Source of the DNA: Hibiscus mutabilis
Taxonomy: Eukaryota; Streptophyta; Magnoliopsida; Malvales; Malvaceae
Length of the DNA: 64,000 nucleotides
Reading direction: 5' to 3'
Assembly (NCBI GenBank): GCA_019671005.1
Contig: CM033718.1
Location: forward strand, 31,512,508-31,576,507
The position numbers and the translations under genes are program-made. The notes under the pieces are model-generated. The model had not been told where the DNA came from, ran no database searches, and saw only the letters and a program-made list of their open reading frames with translations. The number at the start of each line of letters is the position of its first letter. Position 1 is the first letter of the stretch. This document shows, in pieces, positions 33,273 through 44,170 of the stretch.

Positions 33273-34738
33273 ATTAAGACCAATCACTCGTGTATCTAAT
33301 ACCAAGTGACTTAGTGTGATGATCATTCTTATGTTGCGTCAGAGGCTTTGTTAGTGGATCGACAATGTTATCATCTGTTGGTACTGTACATATTTTCACA
33401 TCTATTTTATCTATAATTTCTCAAATGAGATGGTAATGCCTAAGCATGTGTTTTTATTGTTGGTGAGATCTGGGTTCTTTTGCTTGTATGATGGCTCCGC
33501 TGTTATCACAACATAGATCTATAGCATTCAAAATGCTTGGCACAACCCCTACTTCAGATGTGAAATTCTTGATCTTAACACCCTCTTTTGCAGCATCGCA
33601 TGCTACAATATACTCGATTTTTGTTGTATAATTAGCTACTGTATCTTGCTCTGAATCTTTCCAGCTCACAGTGCCTCCATTAAGGCAGAACACAAAACTT
33701 GACTATGATCGTGAATCATCCTTATCGGTTTGAAAGCTAACATCAGTATAACCTTTTGTACTTAGCTCTTCTTCACCTCCTTATATAAGGAATGTATCCT
33801 TAGTTCTTCTGAAGTACTTAAGAATGTTTTTAACTGCGACCCAGTGACCTTCACTGAGATCTACCTGGTATCGACTTGTCATATTTAAAGCGTATGGTAC
33901 ATTTGGACGAGTACATAGCATGGCATACATGATAGATCCAATTGCTGAAGCATATGGAATCTTACTCATTCGCTCTCTTTCTTGAGGTGTTGAAGGATAC
34001 ATTTCCTTTGAGAGTGAAATTTCATGTCTTATAGATAAGAACTCCCTTTTAGATTCTTCCATACTGAATCTTTTCAGTATTTCTTCTATGTATGTATTTT
34101 GACTCAGTCCTATCAGTCATCTCGATCTATCTCTATAGATCTTGACCCCTAATATGTATGTTGCCTCACCCAAGTCTTTCATGAAAAAACATTTCTCCTA
34201 ACCAAATTTTCATATATTGTAAGCTAGATATGTCATTTCTTATTATCAGTATGTCATCCACATATAGTACCAAGAATATGATAGTGCTCCCACTAATTTT
34301 CTTGAAAAAACATAACTCTTTGATTGTATCGTTAAAACAAAAATTCCAACTTTGAGAAGCTTGTTTCAATCCATAAATGGACCTTTGTAGCTTGCATATT
34401 TTTTGCCATCTTTTGGATCAACAAAACCTTCAAGTTGTGTCATGTACACATCCTCATCTAGTTTTCCATTAAGGAGGGAAGTTTTAACATCCATTTGTCT
34501 TATCTCATAATCATAAAATACAGTTATCGCAAGAAAGATCCGGATGGATTTAAACATAACAACAGGTGTAAAGGTTTAATCATAGTCTATACCATAAATT
34601 TCACCAAAACCCTTAGCGATTAATCACACTTTGTATGTTTGTACATTGCCATCCATGTCAGTTTTCTTTTAGAAAACTCATTTCAACCCTATGGGATTAA
34701 TCCCTAGAGGTGGGTCAACTAAGGTCCAAACTTGGTTT
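33273..34738 (-). pseudogene. RT and RNase H of the copia element
   Basis: Domains from upstream to downstream (high to low coordinate): 34557-34366 IRQMDVKTSLLNGKLDEDVYM; 34369-34166 with the catalytic LYVDDILIIRND (the copia YVDD motif); 34062-33781 with the thumb text PYASAIGSIMYAML and HWVAVKNILKYFRRTKD; and RNase H 33693-33454 with NGGTVSWKDSEQDTVANYTT, EYIVACDAAKEGV and LCCDNSGAIIQAKEPRSH. Each block is separated by a frameshift or stop. The catalytic DD is intact; RNase H retains its YIVAC acidic region and CDN. Confidence 0.9.
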
Positions 34739-36179
34739 TTTACATGGAATCCATCTCGAATTTCATGGCCTCTAGCCATTTCTTAAAGTCTGGGCCCATC
34801 ACTGCTTCTTGATAAGTCATAGGCTCATCTTGATCCATGAAGAGAACATTACCATGCAATGTGACAAGAAATCCATATTTTTCAAGCGTATTGCATTCTC
34901 TCAAAGACCTTCGTAGTGGTTGTGTTTCCAAAACTGTTGAATGTTCCTCAACAACTTCTGGAACTTGTTATTTCTCAATCTCTTGTTCAATGATATGTGG
35001 TTGATCTCGAATTTCATTGAGTTCAATATTTCTCTCACTTCTTTTCCAGAAAACAAATTATCTTTCTAGAAAGATTCATGTTTAAGCAACAAACATTTTT
35101 TCTCTGTAGGATTGAAGAAATAATATCCTTTAGTTTCTTTAGGATAACCCACAAAATTACATTTATGAGATTTGGGTTCGAGCTTTGTAGATATCTTATG
35201 TTTAACATAAGCTTCACATCCCCAAATTTTCATAAAAGACATACTATGATGTTTCCTAGTCCATATCTCATATGGTGTCTTTTAAACTGATTTAGATGGA
35301 ACACCATTTTGTGTGAAAGTATTTATTTTTAGTGCATGTCCCCAAAAAGAAACTGAAATATCAACGTGACTCATCATTGATCAAATCATGTCTAACAGTG
35401 TTAGATTTCTTATTTTCAAAAACTCCATTCCATTGTAGAGTACCAGGAGGTGTGAAACAATCCCACATTCCTTAAGAAGGTCACCAAACTCTAAGCTTAA
35501 GTATTCTCCTCCTCGATCTGATCGAAGAGCCTTAATGCTTTTTCCTAGTCGGTTTTGTACTTTATTTTTAAATTCCTTGAACTTTTCAAGGGCTTCAGAA
35601 TTATGATGCATTGGGTAAATGTACCCATATCTACTGAAGTCGTTTGTGAAAGTAATGAAGTATTGAAAACCTTTTTTTGGCTTGTGTATTCAGTGGTCCA
35701 CATACATCATTATGTATGAATCCCAATAAATCACTTACTCGCTCACTTTTACCATTAGAGGGAGCTTTGGTCATCTTTCCCAATAAGCAAGGCTCGCATA
35801 CATCAAGTTGTTCGAAAACAAATGAATCCAAAAATCCATCTTTATGGAGATTTGAAATGCGTTTTTCACTTATGTGACCCAAGTGGCAATGCCAAAGATG
35901 AGTTTGATTAGAGTCATTTATTTTTTATCTTTTCATATTTATGTTGTAAATGGAATTCTCTTGATCCAAAATATATAGGTCATTTATTAATTGTGTCACG
36001 CCATAGAAAAAATTATCGAGATAAAAGAACAACAATTATTCTTAATAATTATCTCAAAACCAATCTTGTCTAAACAAGAAATCGAAATGATGTCTTTAGT
36101 CAAACTAGACACAAAATAACAATCCTCTAAACATGAATTAAGTCCACTAGGCAACGATAAAGTATATGTTCCTATAGCT
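34739..36179 (-). pseudogene. Integrase of the copia element and linker
   Basis: 35882-35631 is the GAG-pre-integrase/zinc region: MGHISEKRISNLHKDG, then LDVCEPCLLGKMTKAP with the second half of the H2C2 zinc site and FIHNDVCGPL with the first catalytic Asp of the core. 35611-35381 has IKALRSDRGGEYLS, the second catalytic Asp and the DRGGEY motif. The 34931-34740 block (PLRRSLRE, EPMTYQEAVMGPDFKKWLEAM) is the segment that precedes RT. 35035-35217 is partly degraded core. Several frames are needed, so it is inactive. Confidence 0.85.
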
Positions 36180-37139
36180 AATGCAACAACTCTTGCTCCA
36201 TTACCATCCCGTAAGTCTACCTCTCATTTTCTCAAATTTCTACTCTTTTTTGTAGTCCTTATAAAAATGTACAAATATGAGAACCACAACCGATATCCAA
36301 TACCCAAGAAGTAGGTGTTGATAAATTAATATCAATAACATAAATATTCGAGGCGGACGCTCTGCTTTCATTTGCCTTCTTGACTTTTCAAGATAAATGG
36401 GGCAGTTCCTTTTACAATGACATGTCTTATTACAAATGGAAACATTTTCCTTCCAGTGACCAGTCAAGGTAGTTTATGCCGTTCAACTTGTCCTTCTCAA
36501 GGACCGATCACAGTGTTAACAAATTTGTATAATAAGTCTACAACAATAAAATATCAATTTTGAGTACATTTACCATGTTTGCTTATAAAAGGACTTGATA
36601 CTTCCACTATTATTATTAAAATTATTAACCCTCAAATATCAATGTTGAAAATACTTTCTGTAAGGTTTTTCTAGTGGGAAAGGATCTAAATTTCACATTC
36701 TCTTAAGTCAACTTTGGCTTTTCTCTTAAGATTATGGTCTATCTAGGTAAGCAACACTTGCTAATTACATCTCATGTAACTCTTTCATTTGGTGAACAAC
36801 TCTTGTTCATAACCATCCAATGATTATCCAAATAACTAACATTTAGGTTTCTAATCCTATTAGATTAACCTAGTTAAGTCTTTAACCAGTATTACAACCA
36901 ACGAATATCACTTGCTTATTCTTCGCGTTTGACCAAGATAGATACAAGTACTTCGCTTTAGCAGAACCTACATTGTATCGATCTAGACTTTAACAAGGGT
37001 TAATATTGGAAATCAATAAAAGACTTAATATTTTATTGAGGGGTTTCGTGAATATTATCTCACCATTTAACATTTGATCTTATCAATTAACTAGCATGCA
37101 CCTCATACATTCATTTTGTCACATATATGAAAAGCGGTA
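36180..37139 (-). pseudogene. gag zinc knuckle and protease of the copia element
   Basis: At 36467-36370 the text GHWKENVSICNKTCHCKRNC, followed by PIYL, holds a knuckle-like C-x4-C/H pattern with GHWK. About 36290, in another frame, LDIGCGSHICTF matches the copia protease active site (usually DTGCGSHIC; here Thr is Ile). The upstream gag (36480-37139) is too degraded to follow. Confidence 0.65.
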
Positions 37140-37608
37140 AATTTGAATGCAATTGTTATAGCCCATATCCTAAGGTGACACGTCTCAAGCCAATGGGAGA
37201 ACCAAATTATTCTAAGGATAAAACACTTCTCAAGCATCTTTTTGTCGGCCCACAATTCTGTTCCTTTGGTCCATGCTTCTTCATATAGATTACAATTTCA
37301 GAAACTTGTTTTACATACGAGGGAGTAAGATGAGAAGAGAATTACAATAGAAGTAGAGAAAGGCACATCACGTAGGCCGTATTTATAAAACATATAAATA
37401 AAGCTACATGGGCTATTGGGCTATAACCATGCATTCCAAACACCATACATATCAAACATAATAACGACGCGGTTTGTTATTAAAGTCTTACCAGATTGTT
37501 CCTACGCATGTGTCAAGGCCCTTGCGAGGTTTCGACGGCCCCGTAGCCGTCGGTGGAGTTGCTGCTACTTGGTTAGCGAGGGGAAATTTTTAAAGATTAG
37601 CATCTTAA
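37140..37608. other. Foreign segment replacing U5 of the copia 5' LTR
   Basis: Where the U5 half and primer-binding site of the 5' LTR should be, the sequence differs from 31671-31985. It includes a G+C-rich dyad (GGCCCCGTAGCCGTCGG near 37538) and a TATA-like run (TTATAAAACATATAAATAAA near 37383) and has no TGG primer site. Its origin is unknown to me. Confidence 0.55.
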
Positions 37609-38996
37609 TTGAAATTTCAATTCAACTAATTAGGATTTCAATATATATATTAAATATATATAATCCCAATTCAACTTAATTAGGATTTCAATATATATAT
37701 TAAATATATATAATCTCAATTCAACTTTAATTAGTATTTCAATATATATATATATATATTAAATATATATAATCCCAATTCAACTTAATTAGGATTTTAA
37801 TATATATTAATATATATAATCTCAATTCAACTACTTAGGATTTTAATATATATATATTAATATATATATAATCCCAATTCAACTTTAATTTGGATTTCAA
37901 TATATATATTAATTTAAATCAAATTATATTATTTATATATATATTAAAAGAGTCATAATTACAATAATTATTTTCTTTTAATATTTATCCAATAGTTAAA
38001 TTATATATATATATATCAAATATATATTAATTTAACTAAATTCGTGTACAACAAAATTGTACATATATAATTCGTTTAATATATGCTCATTTCAACCGTG
38101 GGTGTGACCCTGCAGGTTCATGTAACGTTAGTAGTAAATATTAGAACATTTCTAATATTACAAACAATGAGTGACATCTAGCAATATGTCATTGTCACCT
38201 AAGTTACAAGAAATCATTGATTCGACATAACTTTTTCTTGATTAACTCTTTTTCATGTATTACATCCTTTTGTCCTTTATATCTAGATTGGACACAAGTC
38301 ATGGAACAGTCACACTTGTATATTCCATCTAATATTTCTTGATATCTTGAGTAGACTATTATAAACGAATAACTATGATATATCATATCAACTTATTCGA
38401 GCATGGCCATGTATTTCTAGTCTCACTCAATCAAGTGGCCTACAATATTACTCCTATTATGTAGAAGGGACAAATCTTATCTTGATCAACCATATCCCAC
38501 TATATAGATTGTGATATATCCAAATAATGATGATCAAATACAAATTTGACTGTATCAAAATATGTCACTCACAATGTTCAAATAATAATGATCTCAAGTA
38601 TGAGGATCAAACATGTAGTTATCACTATGAGAAATGTTGTGACTGTCACAAAATAATCCAAGAAACATGTTCATAGCAGGTCAGTCTAATATGTCGTTCT
38701 CTAACACATACTTATGTACTGATTTTGACATCTTCATGTCAATGACAACACTTTGTCATCAATCAACTACATATTAGTCTTAATGCATTATTGTTTTCCA
38801 TTCCCACAATAATACTCGACTAAGAACATTTAAGAATAATCATATTATTCTAAGAACTTTATTATAATTCAGTTTATTTATGCACGCAGAATTGTAACTG
38901 AAAATAATAATGACAATGCCTCTTTATGAATGAACAAGGTAAAAACAAATGTCATTTGCAATCATCTTATGATTGGGCTTTGGGCATAATCTAACA
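37609..38996 (-). repeat. 5' LTR of the copia element (U5 missing)
   Basis: Minus-strand start TGTTAGATTATGCCC at 38996; the AT-rich tandem units occupy 37609-37935. It matches 31986-33259 in order. It carries an extra segment of about 140 bp (38608-38750) that the left copy lacks. Confidence 0.75.
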
Positions 38997-39829
38997 AAAA
39001 TACAGGGGCAACATATCAATGGGCCATGGTCACCCTGTTCCATGATATGATGCACAAAGTTATTGAGCTGTATGTCGATGACATGATTGGTAAGTCTGAA
39101 ACTGAAGAGGAATATGTGGAGGCCTTGAGAAAATTATTCTTGAGATTAAAGAAATACTAGTTAAAGCTAAATCCCGCTAAATATGCTTTTGGGGTTGCAT
39201 CAAGAAAGCTTTTGGGTTTCATAGTTAGTGAAAAGGGCATTGAAATTGATCCAGACAAGGTCAAAGTCATTCAAGACTTAATGTCCTCCGCACTCAAAAG
39301 GAAGTAAGAGGCTTCTTGGGAAGATTAAATTACATTGCTCGGTTCATCTCACAATTGATCAAAAAATGTGATCCTATCTTTCAAATTCTCATAAAGCACA
39401 ACCCAGGGGAATAGAATGATGAATGCTAGGAAGCTTTTGACAAAATCAAGCACTACCTGACAAATACCCCAGTTTTAATGCCACCTATCTCGAATAAGCC
39501 GTTAATACTATACTTAACTGTTTCCAAGAATTCTATGGGATGTGTACTGGGTCAACATGATGACTCAGGAAAGAAAGAGAGGGTAATTTATTATCTTAGC
39601 AAGAATTTACAGAATGTGAAGCGAGATATTCGGCAATCGAAATATTGTGTTGTGCCTTGATCTGGACTACTAAAAGATTAAGGCAGTACATGTTGTACCA
39701 CACGACCTGGTTAATCTCAAGGTTGGATCCTCTTAAATACTTGATGGAGTCGATTTCACTGACATGAAGAATGGCCAGATGCAGATTTTATTGTTCGAAT
39801 TTGACTTGGTTTCTGTGAGCTAAAAAGTT
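38997..39829 (+). pseudogene. RT C-terminus and RT-linked RNase H of element D
   Basis: The RT resumes with TGATYQWAMVTLFHDM and ELYVDDMIGKS, which carries the catalytic YVDD, followed by KLNPAKYAFGVASRKLLGF. The RNase H then begins (39478-39660): KPLILYLTVSKNSMGCVLGQ, with the family's usual first Asp position occupied by Lys, and ERVIYYLSKNL. Loss of catalytic residues in this first RNase H is common in Tat elements, which use the second copy. Stops at 39160, 39413 and 39658 and frameshifts near 39300 disrupt it. Confidence 0.85.
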
Positions 39830-40486
39830 GTGAAAGGGAGTGCAATAGCAGACGTTCTAGCCAGTCGAGCCCTAGAGGACTATGAACCTTTGAAATTTGA
39901 CTTCCCAAATGAAGATCTAATGTGTGTTAAGGACGTTACCTCAAAAAATAGGTATTGGAGATTAAACTTTGATGGCACCTCCAATGCCATAGGCAAAGGA
40001 ATTGGAGCAGTATTGGTCTCTCTAGAGGGCGATCGCTACCCTTCTGCTAGTAAGCTTGATTTTGATTGTACAAACAACATAGCAGAATATGTAGCAAGCG
40101 TCATGGGGATTCGAGCTGCCATTGATCACGAGATTAAATTGTTAAAAGTACATGGGGACTCCACGCTCGTGATTTATCAACTCTGAGGAGAATGGGGGAC
40201 CAAAGATTCCAAGTTGATGGATTATCGAAATCTCACCCTAGACTTGATTAAAGAGTTCTTTGAGATAACCTTCCACTATCTCCCACGAAAAGATAACCAA
40301 ATGGCAGACACCTTGGCTACTCTGTCTTCATTAATTAAAGTCAACAAGCACTCTGATTTGAGGCCCATACAAATGAGTATATACCAGTATCCAACCTATT
40401 GCTATATCATTGAGGAATGTGAGCGAGACGAACATCTTTGGTATCACTACATTTTGCAGTACATAAAAATTCGTAAATAACCAGAG
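39830..40486 (+). pseudogene. Second, archaeal-type RNase H of element D
   Basis: All four acidic positions are visible: WRLNFDGTSNAIGKGIGA (Asp), NNIAEYVASVMGIRAA (Glu), LKVHGDSTLVIYQL (Asp) and PRKDNQMADTLATL (Asp). Such an extra RNase H between RT/RNase H and integrase is a hallmark of the Tat/Ogre lineage. A TGA at 40184, probably from TGG or CGA, and a further stop at 40478 break it. The tail to 40480 (DLRPIQMSIYQYPTYCYI) is the linker to integrase. Confidence 0.9.
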
Positions 40487-40690
40487 CATGCTACTAAAAA
40501 TGAAAAGAGGATGCTACAGAGGCTAGCAAACGAGTATGTCCTAGACAGAGAGATCTTGTACAAAAGAAGAAAAGACCAAGTGTTATTGCATTTGGATGCT
40601 TTTGAAGCCAAAAATATCCTTGAAGAGGTCCATGAGGGTGCATGTGGGACACACACCAATAGTTTTACTATGGCGAGTCAAATTATAAGA
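40487..40690 (+). pseudogene. Integrase N-terminus of element D
   Basis: The block 40511-40690 reads RLANEYVLDREILYKRRKDQ and ends EEVHEGACGTHTNSFTMASQ, the start of the zinc-binding region with its two histidines. The cysteine half of the finger and about 30 following residues are missing: the chromovirus E starts here and integrase resumes only at the TCCTCC text at 44171. Confidence 0.8.
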
Positions 40691-40699
40691 TTCAAAGAA

Positions 40700-41480
40700 A
40701 GTTGAAGCTATAATGAGCTAGAAACAACCCAAGAATGTTCCTGAGATCCAAAGTTTCTTGGGTTTAGCCGGCTATTATTGGAGGTTTGTTGAGGGTTTCT
40801 TTATCATCGCAGCTCCCTTGACTAAACTTCTGAGGAAGAATGTTCCCATTGTTTGGAGTGAGGCCCAACAGTCTAGTTTTGAGAAGCTTAAGAACGTGTT
40901 AACTGAAGCACCAATCTTGATTCAACCTGAGCCAGGGAAAGCTTATACCGTCTGCAATGATGCTTCTCATACCTGATTGGGATGAATTCTAATGTAGGAA
41001 GGTAAGGTAGTAGCTTATGCATCTCAACAGCTGAAACCGCATGAGTGTAACTACCCTACCCATAACCTTGATCTTGTTACTGTGATCTTTACTCTCAAGA
41101 TCTGGAGACACTACCTTTATGGAGAGAAGTGTTACATCTACACAGACCATAAGAGTCTAAAATATCTCCTCACCTAGAAGGAGCTTAATCAGATGCAACG
41201 ATGATGGTTGGAACTTCTCAAAGACTATGACTGCGAGATAGAGTATCATCCAGGCAAGGCGAATGTGGTTGTTGATGCCTTGAGTAGTAACTTCATTTCA
41301 GATTTGAGAGCTTTGTTCGCTAAGATGAGTTTGTATGAGGATGGTAATATGTTGGTTGAACTTCGAGTTATTCTTACTCTGGTTTTTGATATTTGAGCTG
41401 AGCATCATAGTGATATGTTCTTGATGTACCGTATAAGAGAGGTTGAAGAAGGTATATCTAAGGATTTCTCTATTGATCGG
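40700..41480 (+). pseudogene. RT end, RNase H of element E
   Basis: SFLGLAGYYWRFVEGF and APLTKLLRKNVPIVW are the thumb-to-RNase H connection. RNase H shows YTVCNDASHT (first catalytic Asp), VVAYASQQLKPHECNYPTHN with the second acidic position, KCYIYTDHKSLKYLLT with the third and CEIEYHPGKANVVVDALS with the fourth. Stops at 40974, 40993, 41175 and 41395 interrupt it. Downstream to 41480 is the connection to integrase, with the tether in 41400-41480. Confidence 0.85.
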
Positions 41481-42419
41481 GATGGTGTACTGTGTTTTTG
41501 AGGTCGTTATTGTATTCTGAGGAATTCTAAGCTGAAGCAGGTTATTCTTCGTGAGGCCCATGACAGTCCTTATTCTATGCATCCTGGTGGGGACAATATG
41601 TATAAGAATCTTCGTGAAAGGTATTGGTGGAAGGGTCTCAAGCGTGATGTTATCAGATTTGTATCGAAGTGTTTAACCTATCATAAGGTTAAGGTGAAGC
41701 ATTAGCGTCCATCTGGGTTACTTCAGCATATTGAGATTCCTTAGTGGAAATAAGAACAGTGACTATGGATTTCGTCAGTGGTCTCCCTTTGACTCCATTT
41801 GGCCTATTGTTGATCATTTGACTAAGTCTGCGCATTTCATTCCTGTTCAAGTTGACTATTCTCTAAACAAGTTGGCTCGGCTCTATATTTCTGAGATTGT
41901 TTGACTTTATAGGGAACCATTTTCTATCATTTTTTACTGAGATTTGAGGTTTACAGCGATGTTTTGGGGTCTATTCATACTGCTTTGGGTACTCGATTGA
42001 ACTTCAATACTTCTTATCATTCATAGACTGATGGTCAGTCTGAGTGGGTAATCCATATTCTTGAGGATATGCTAAGAGGTTGTGTTCTGGATTATAGAGG
42101 CAGTTGGGAAGACTTTTTACCGTTGGCAGAGTTTGCTTACAATAACAGTTACTAGGCCAGTATTAAGATGGCACCGTATGAGGCTCTGTATGGGTGAAAG
42201 TTCCATACAACTATTGGTTGGGCCAAGCTTAATGAGCAGAAATTGTTGGGAACGAATATCGTGCATGAGGCTGAGCAGACTGTCAGATTGATTCGGGATC
42301 GGCTTAAAGTTACTTTTGACTGATAGAAATCTTATATCGCTTTGAGATGTCGAGATCTTGAGTTTAATGTAGGAGATGAGGTTTTCTTGAAAGTATCTCT
42401 ATGGATGAAGGTACTTTGT
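41481..42419 (+). pseudogene. Integrase of element E
   Basis: The zinc-binding region reads ILREAHDSPYSMHPGGDNMY and YWWKGLKRDVIRFVSKCL, with both His and the first Cys visible. The core reads in fragments, including FVSGLPL, AHFIPVQVDYSLNKL and TSYHS with TDGQSEWVI near 42000-42070, and MAPYEALYG at 42175. More than ten stops occur between 41700 and 42320, so this is the most decayed domain of E. Confidence 0.75.
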
Positions 42420-42830
42420 TTTGGTCGGAAAGGCAAATTGAGTCCTCGTTACATTGGCCCTTATGGGATTATTCATCGAGTCGGGCCATTTGCTTACTAG
42501 CTTGAGTTACCACCAGAGCTTCAGCACATCCATGATGTCTTTTAATGTCTCCGTGTTGATACGTTATCGAGCTAATTCGTCTCATGATACTTCGGTAGAG
42601 AGTTTTGAGATCTGCCCCGATTTATGTTTTGAGGAGGAGCTAGTTGAGATTCTTGCTCAGTCCAAGAAAGTTCTCCGGAGAAAGACCATTAAGATGGTCA
42701 AGGTCTTATGGCATAATCATGGTCATGATGAGGCTACATGGGAAACCAAGGCTGTTGTCAATGCTCAGTATTCGCACCTCTTTGATCCAGGTAAATTTCG
42801 AGGCCGAAATTTGTTTAAGGAATGGAGAGT
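42420..42830 (+). pseudogene. Integrase C-terminus with chromodomain of element E
   Basis: The GPY/F segment reads LSPRYIGPYGIIHRVGPFAY near 42434-42500. The chromodomain is visible in LVEILAQSKKVLRRKTIKMV and KVLWHNHGHDEATWETKAVV. This domain binds methylated histone tails and guides integration into heterochromatin in chromoviruses (family knowledge). Text ends FRGRNLFKEW at 42828, then directly meets the polypurine GGAATGGAGAG and the LTR. Stops at 42498 and 42543 break it. Confidence 0.85.
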
Positions 42831-44170
42831 TGTAACACCCCAAATTTTCACCCAAATTAAAAACCCTAATTTGTGAAATCCCTAATTTGTAACCCTAAAT
42901 TTTTTAAAATTAATTTCTTAAAATCCAAAGTAAAGGTGGTGACCTAATTATTAATTTTAGAACTTTGGGTGCTTAATTGAAAGGCCTAAGTGAAAGAGGT
43001 TTTGGTGACATCGATTTGGATACCGAGATCTTTCCTCCTCCTCCTTCTCCACCCGGACGACCTTCTATTGCACAACCTACGAGTTCTGCATGTGCTGACT
43101 CTGTCCGACCAAGTGCTAGGGCTGAGCATGGGAGATGTCACTCTCGACGTTATGTTATTAGCTGCCTAAGGTGTGTTATCTTCTTGTGCTACATATTTTG
43201 GTGCTTAATGTGTGTATGTGATTATGTTGGTATGACTTGTGAAATTATGATATGATCCATATGACTTGTGAAATCAGGATATGACCTGTATGACTTGGGA
43301 TATATGACATGATCTATCTGATTTATGATTTATGGCATGATTTGTCTAACTTGTGTTTTATGATATGATTTGTATGATGACATGCCATGCATCATATAAC
43401 GGAATCGAAACAATTGATATCAGGCTTTTGTACATGCATCTTCGTTGTTAAACAATAATGCATTCAGATTCAGAAATCGGAATAACATGTCATATCATTT
43501 AGGTTGGGAAAATGTATGGGGAAGATCAGTGGTTTCACCGTTCGGGCTGAATTCCACTTCGGACATGGTGACGATGTAGAGAGTGGTTCTGGGGAACCTT
43601 ACTCTTCGGACGGTGATGTAGTTGGGTGCATGTCATTGTATCAGGTGCATCATATTATACATATTTGTATATCGGAATGTCTGTATGAGTTTGAGCATGA
43701 TGTTTAGATTTTCTTGATATGTGTTACCATATGAACTTTAGAGACACATTGAGCTTTATAGTTGACTCCCTCTTAGTTCCTGTTTCAGATACTCAGACTT
43801 AGGCTACGGTACTTGGAGGACCTCGTTTTATCAGACTTTATCCTATTTATCAATATGAGCTATTTCGGATTATGGACTTTATTTAATTATTCTGGACTTA
43901 TATGTAATTTCGGACTTAGATACTTTTGGGGGGATTTACTATTTTTAGCATGCCTATGAGACCATTTCTGAATATTTTATCAACTTTTTGAAACACTAAT
44001 ATACAATTGTGTTGTATACAAATGGAAATTATTGTGTCTTCATTACCTTTTTAACAATTACTTTGGGTATTTAATTTCTAAACCTAAAAACATTACTTGA
44101 AGGGCAAGTTTTCAAAGACGACTTTCTAGGTTCGGCTTATTTCTTCTAAGCCAGGTTTAGGGGGGTTACA
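42831..44170 (+). repeat. 3' LTR of element E
   Basis: Begins TGTAACACCCCAAATTTTCA and ends AGGTTTAGGGGGGTTACA; 1,340 bp. A polypurine tract precedes it at 42819-42830 (GGAATGGAGAGT). There are TGATATGA/TATGACTTG repeats at 43240-43380. A right target duplication (TCCTC at 44171) cannot be matched because the left end was deleted. Confidence 0.9.

Larger units (their letters stand above)
31671..38996 (-). mobile_element. Ty1/copia element inserted in RT of D
   Basis: The minus strand encodes, in copia order, a zinc knuckle, protease, integrase, RT and RNase H, flanked by related LTRs. Left flank AAAAA and right flank AAAAT leave a 4- to 5-bp A duplication, and the RT text of D runs on in frame when the element is removed. 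Integrase lies before RT, which defines Ty1/copia rather than Ty3/gypsy. The outer minus-strand start TGTTAGATTATGCCC is typical of a large copia clade of plants. The coding region is heavily decayed. Its 5' LTR lacks the U5 part of the left LTR. Confidence 0.85.
40691..44170 (+). mobile_element. 5'-truncated chromovirus element E (Tekay/Del-like)
   Basis: Begins inside RT (text KVEAIM, then SFLGLAGYYWRFVEGF) and continues through RNase H, integrase, a chromodomain and a complete LTR at 42831-44170. It has lost 5' LTR, gag, protease and most of RT. The LTR start TGTAACACCCC and end GGGGGTTACA and the C-terminal chromodomain fit the Tekay/Del chromovirus group, which targets heterochromatin. 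The 5' junction at about 40690 and the missing piece of D integrase suggest a deletion spanning both elements after insertion. Confidence 0.85.

Noticed and set aside
37416..37679. 87-codon plus-strand frame next to the copia 5' LTR
   Set aside because: It runs through the foreign segment into the AT-rich LTR repeats, has no recognisable domain and lies opposite to the element's strand.
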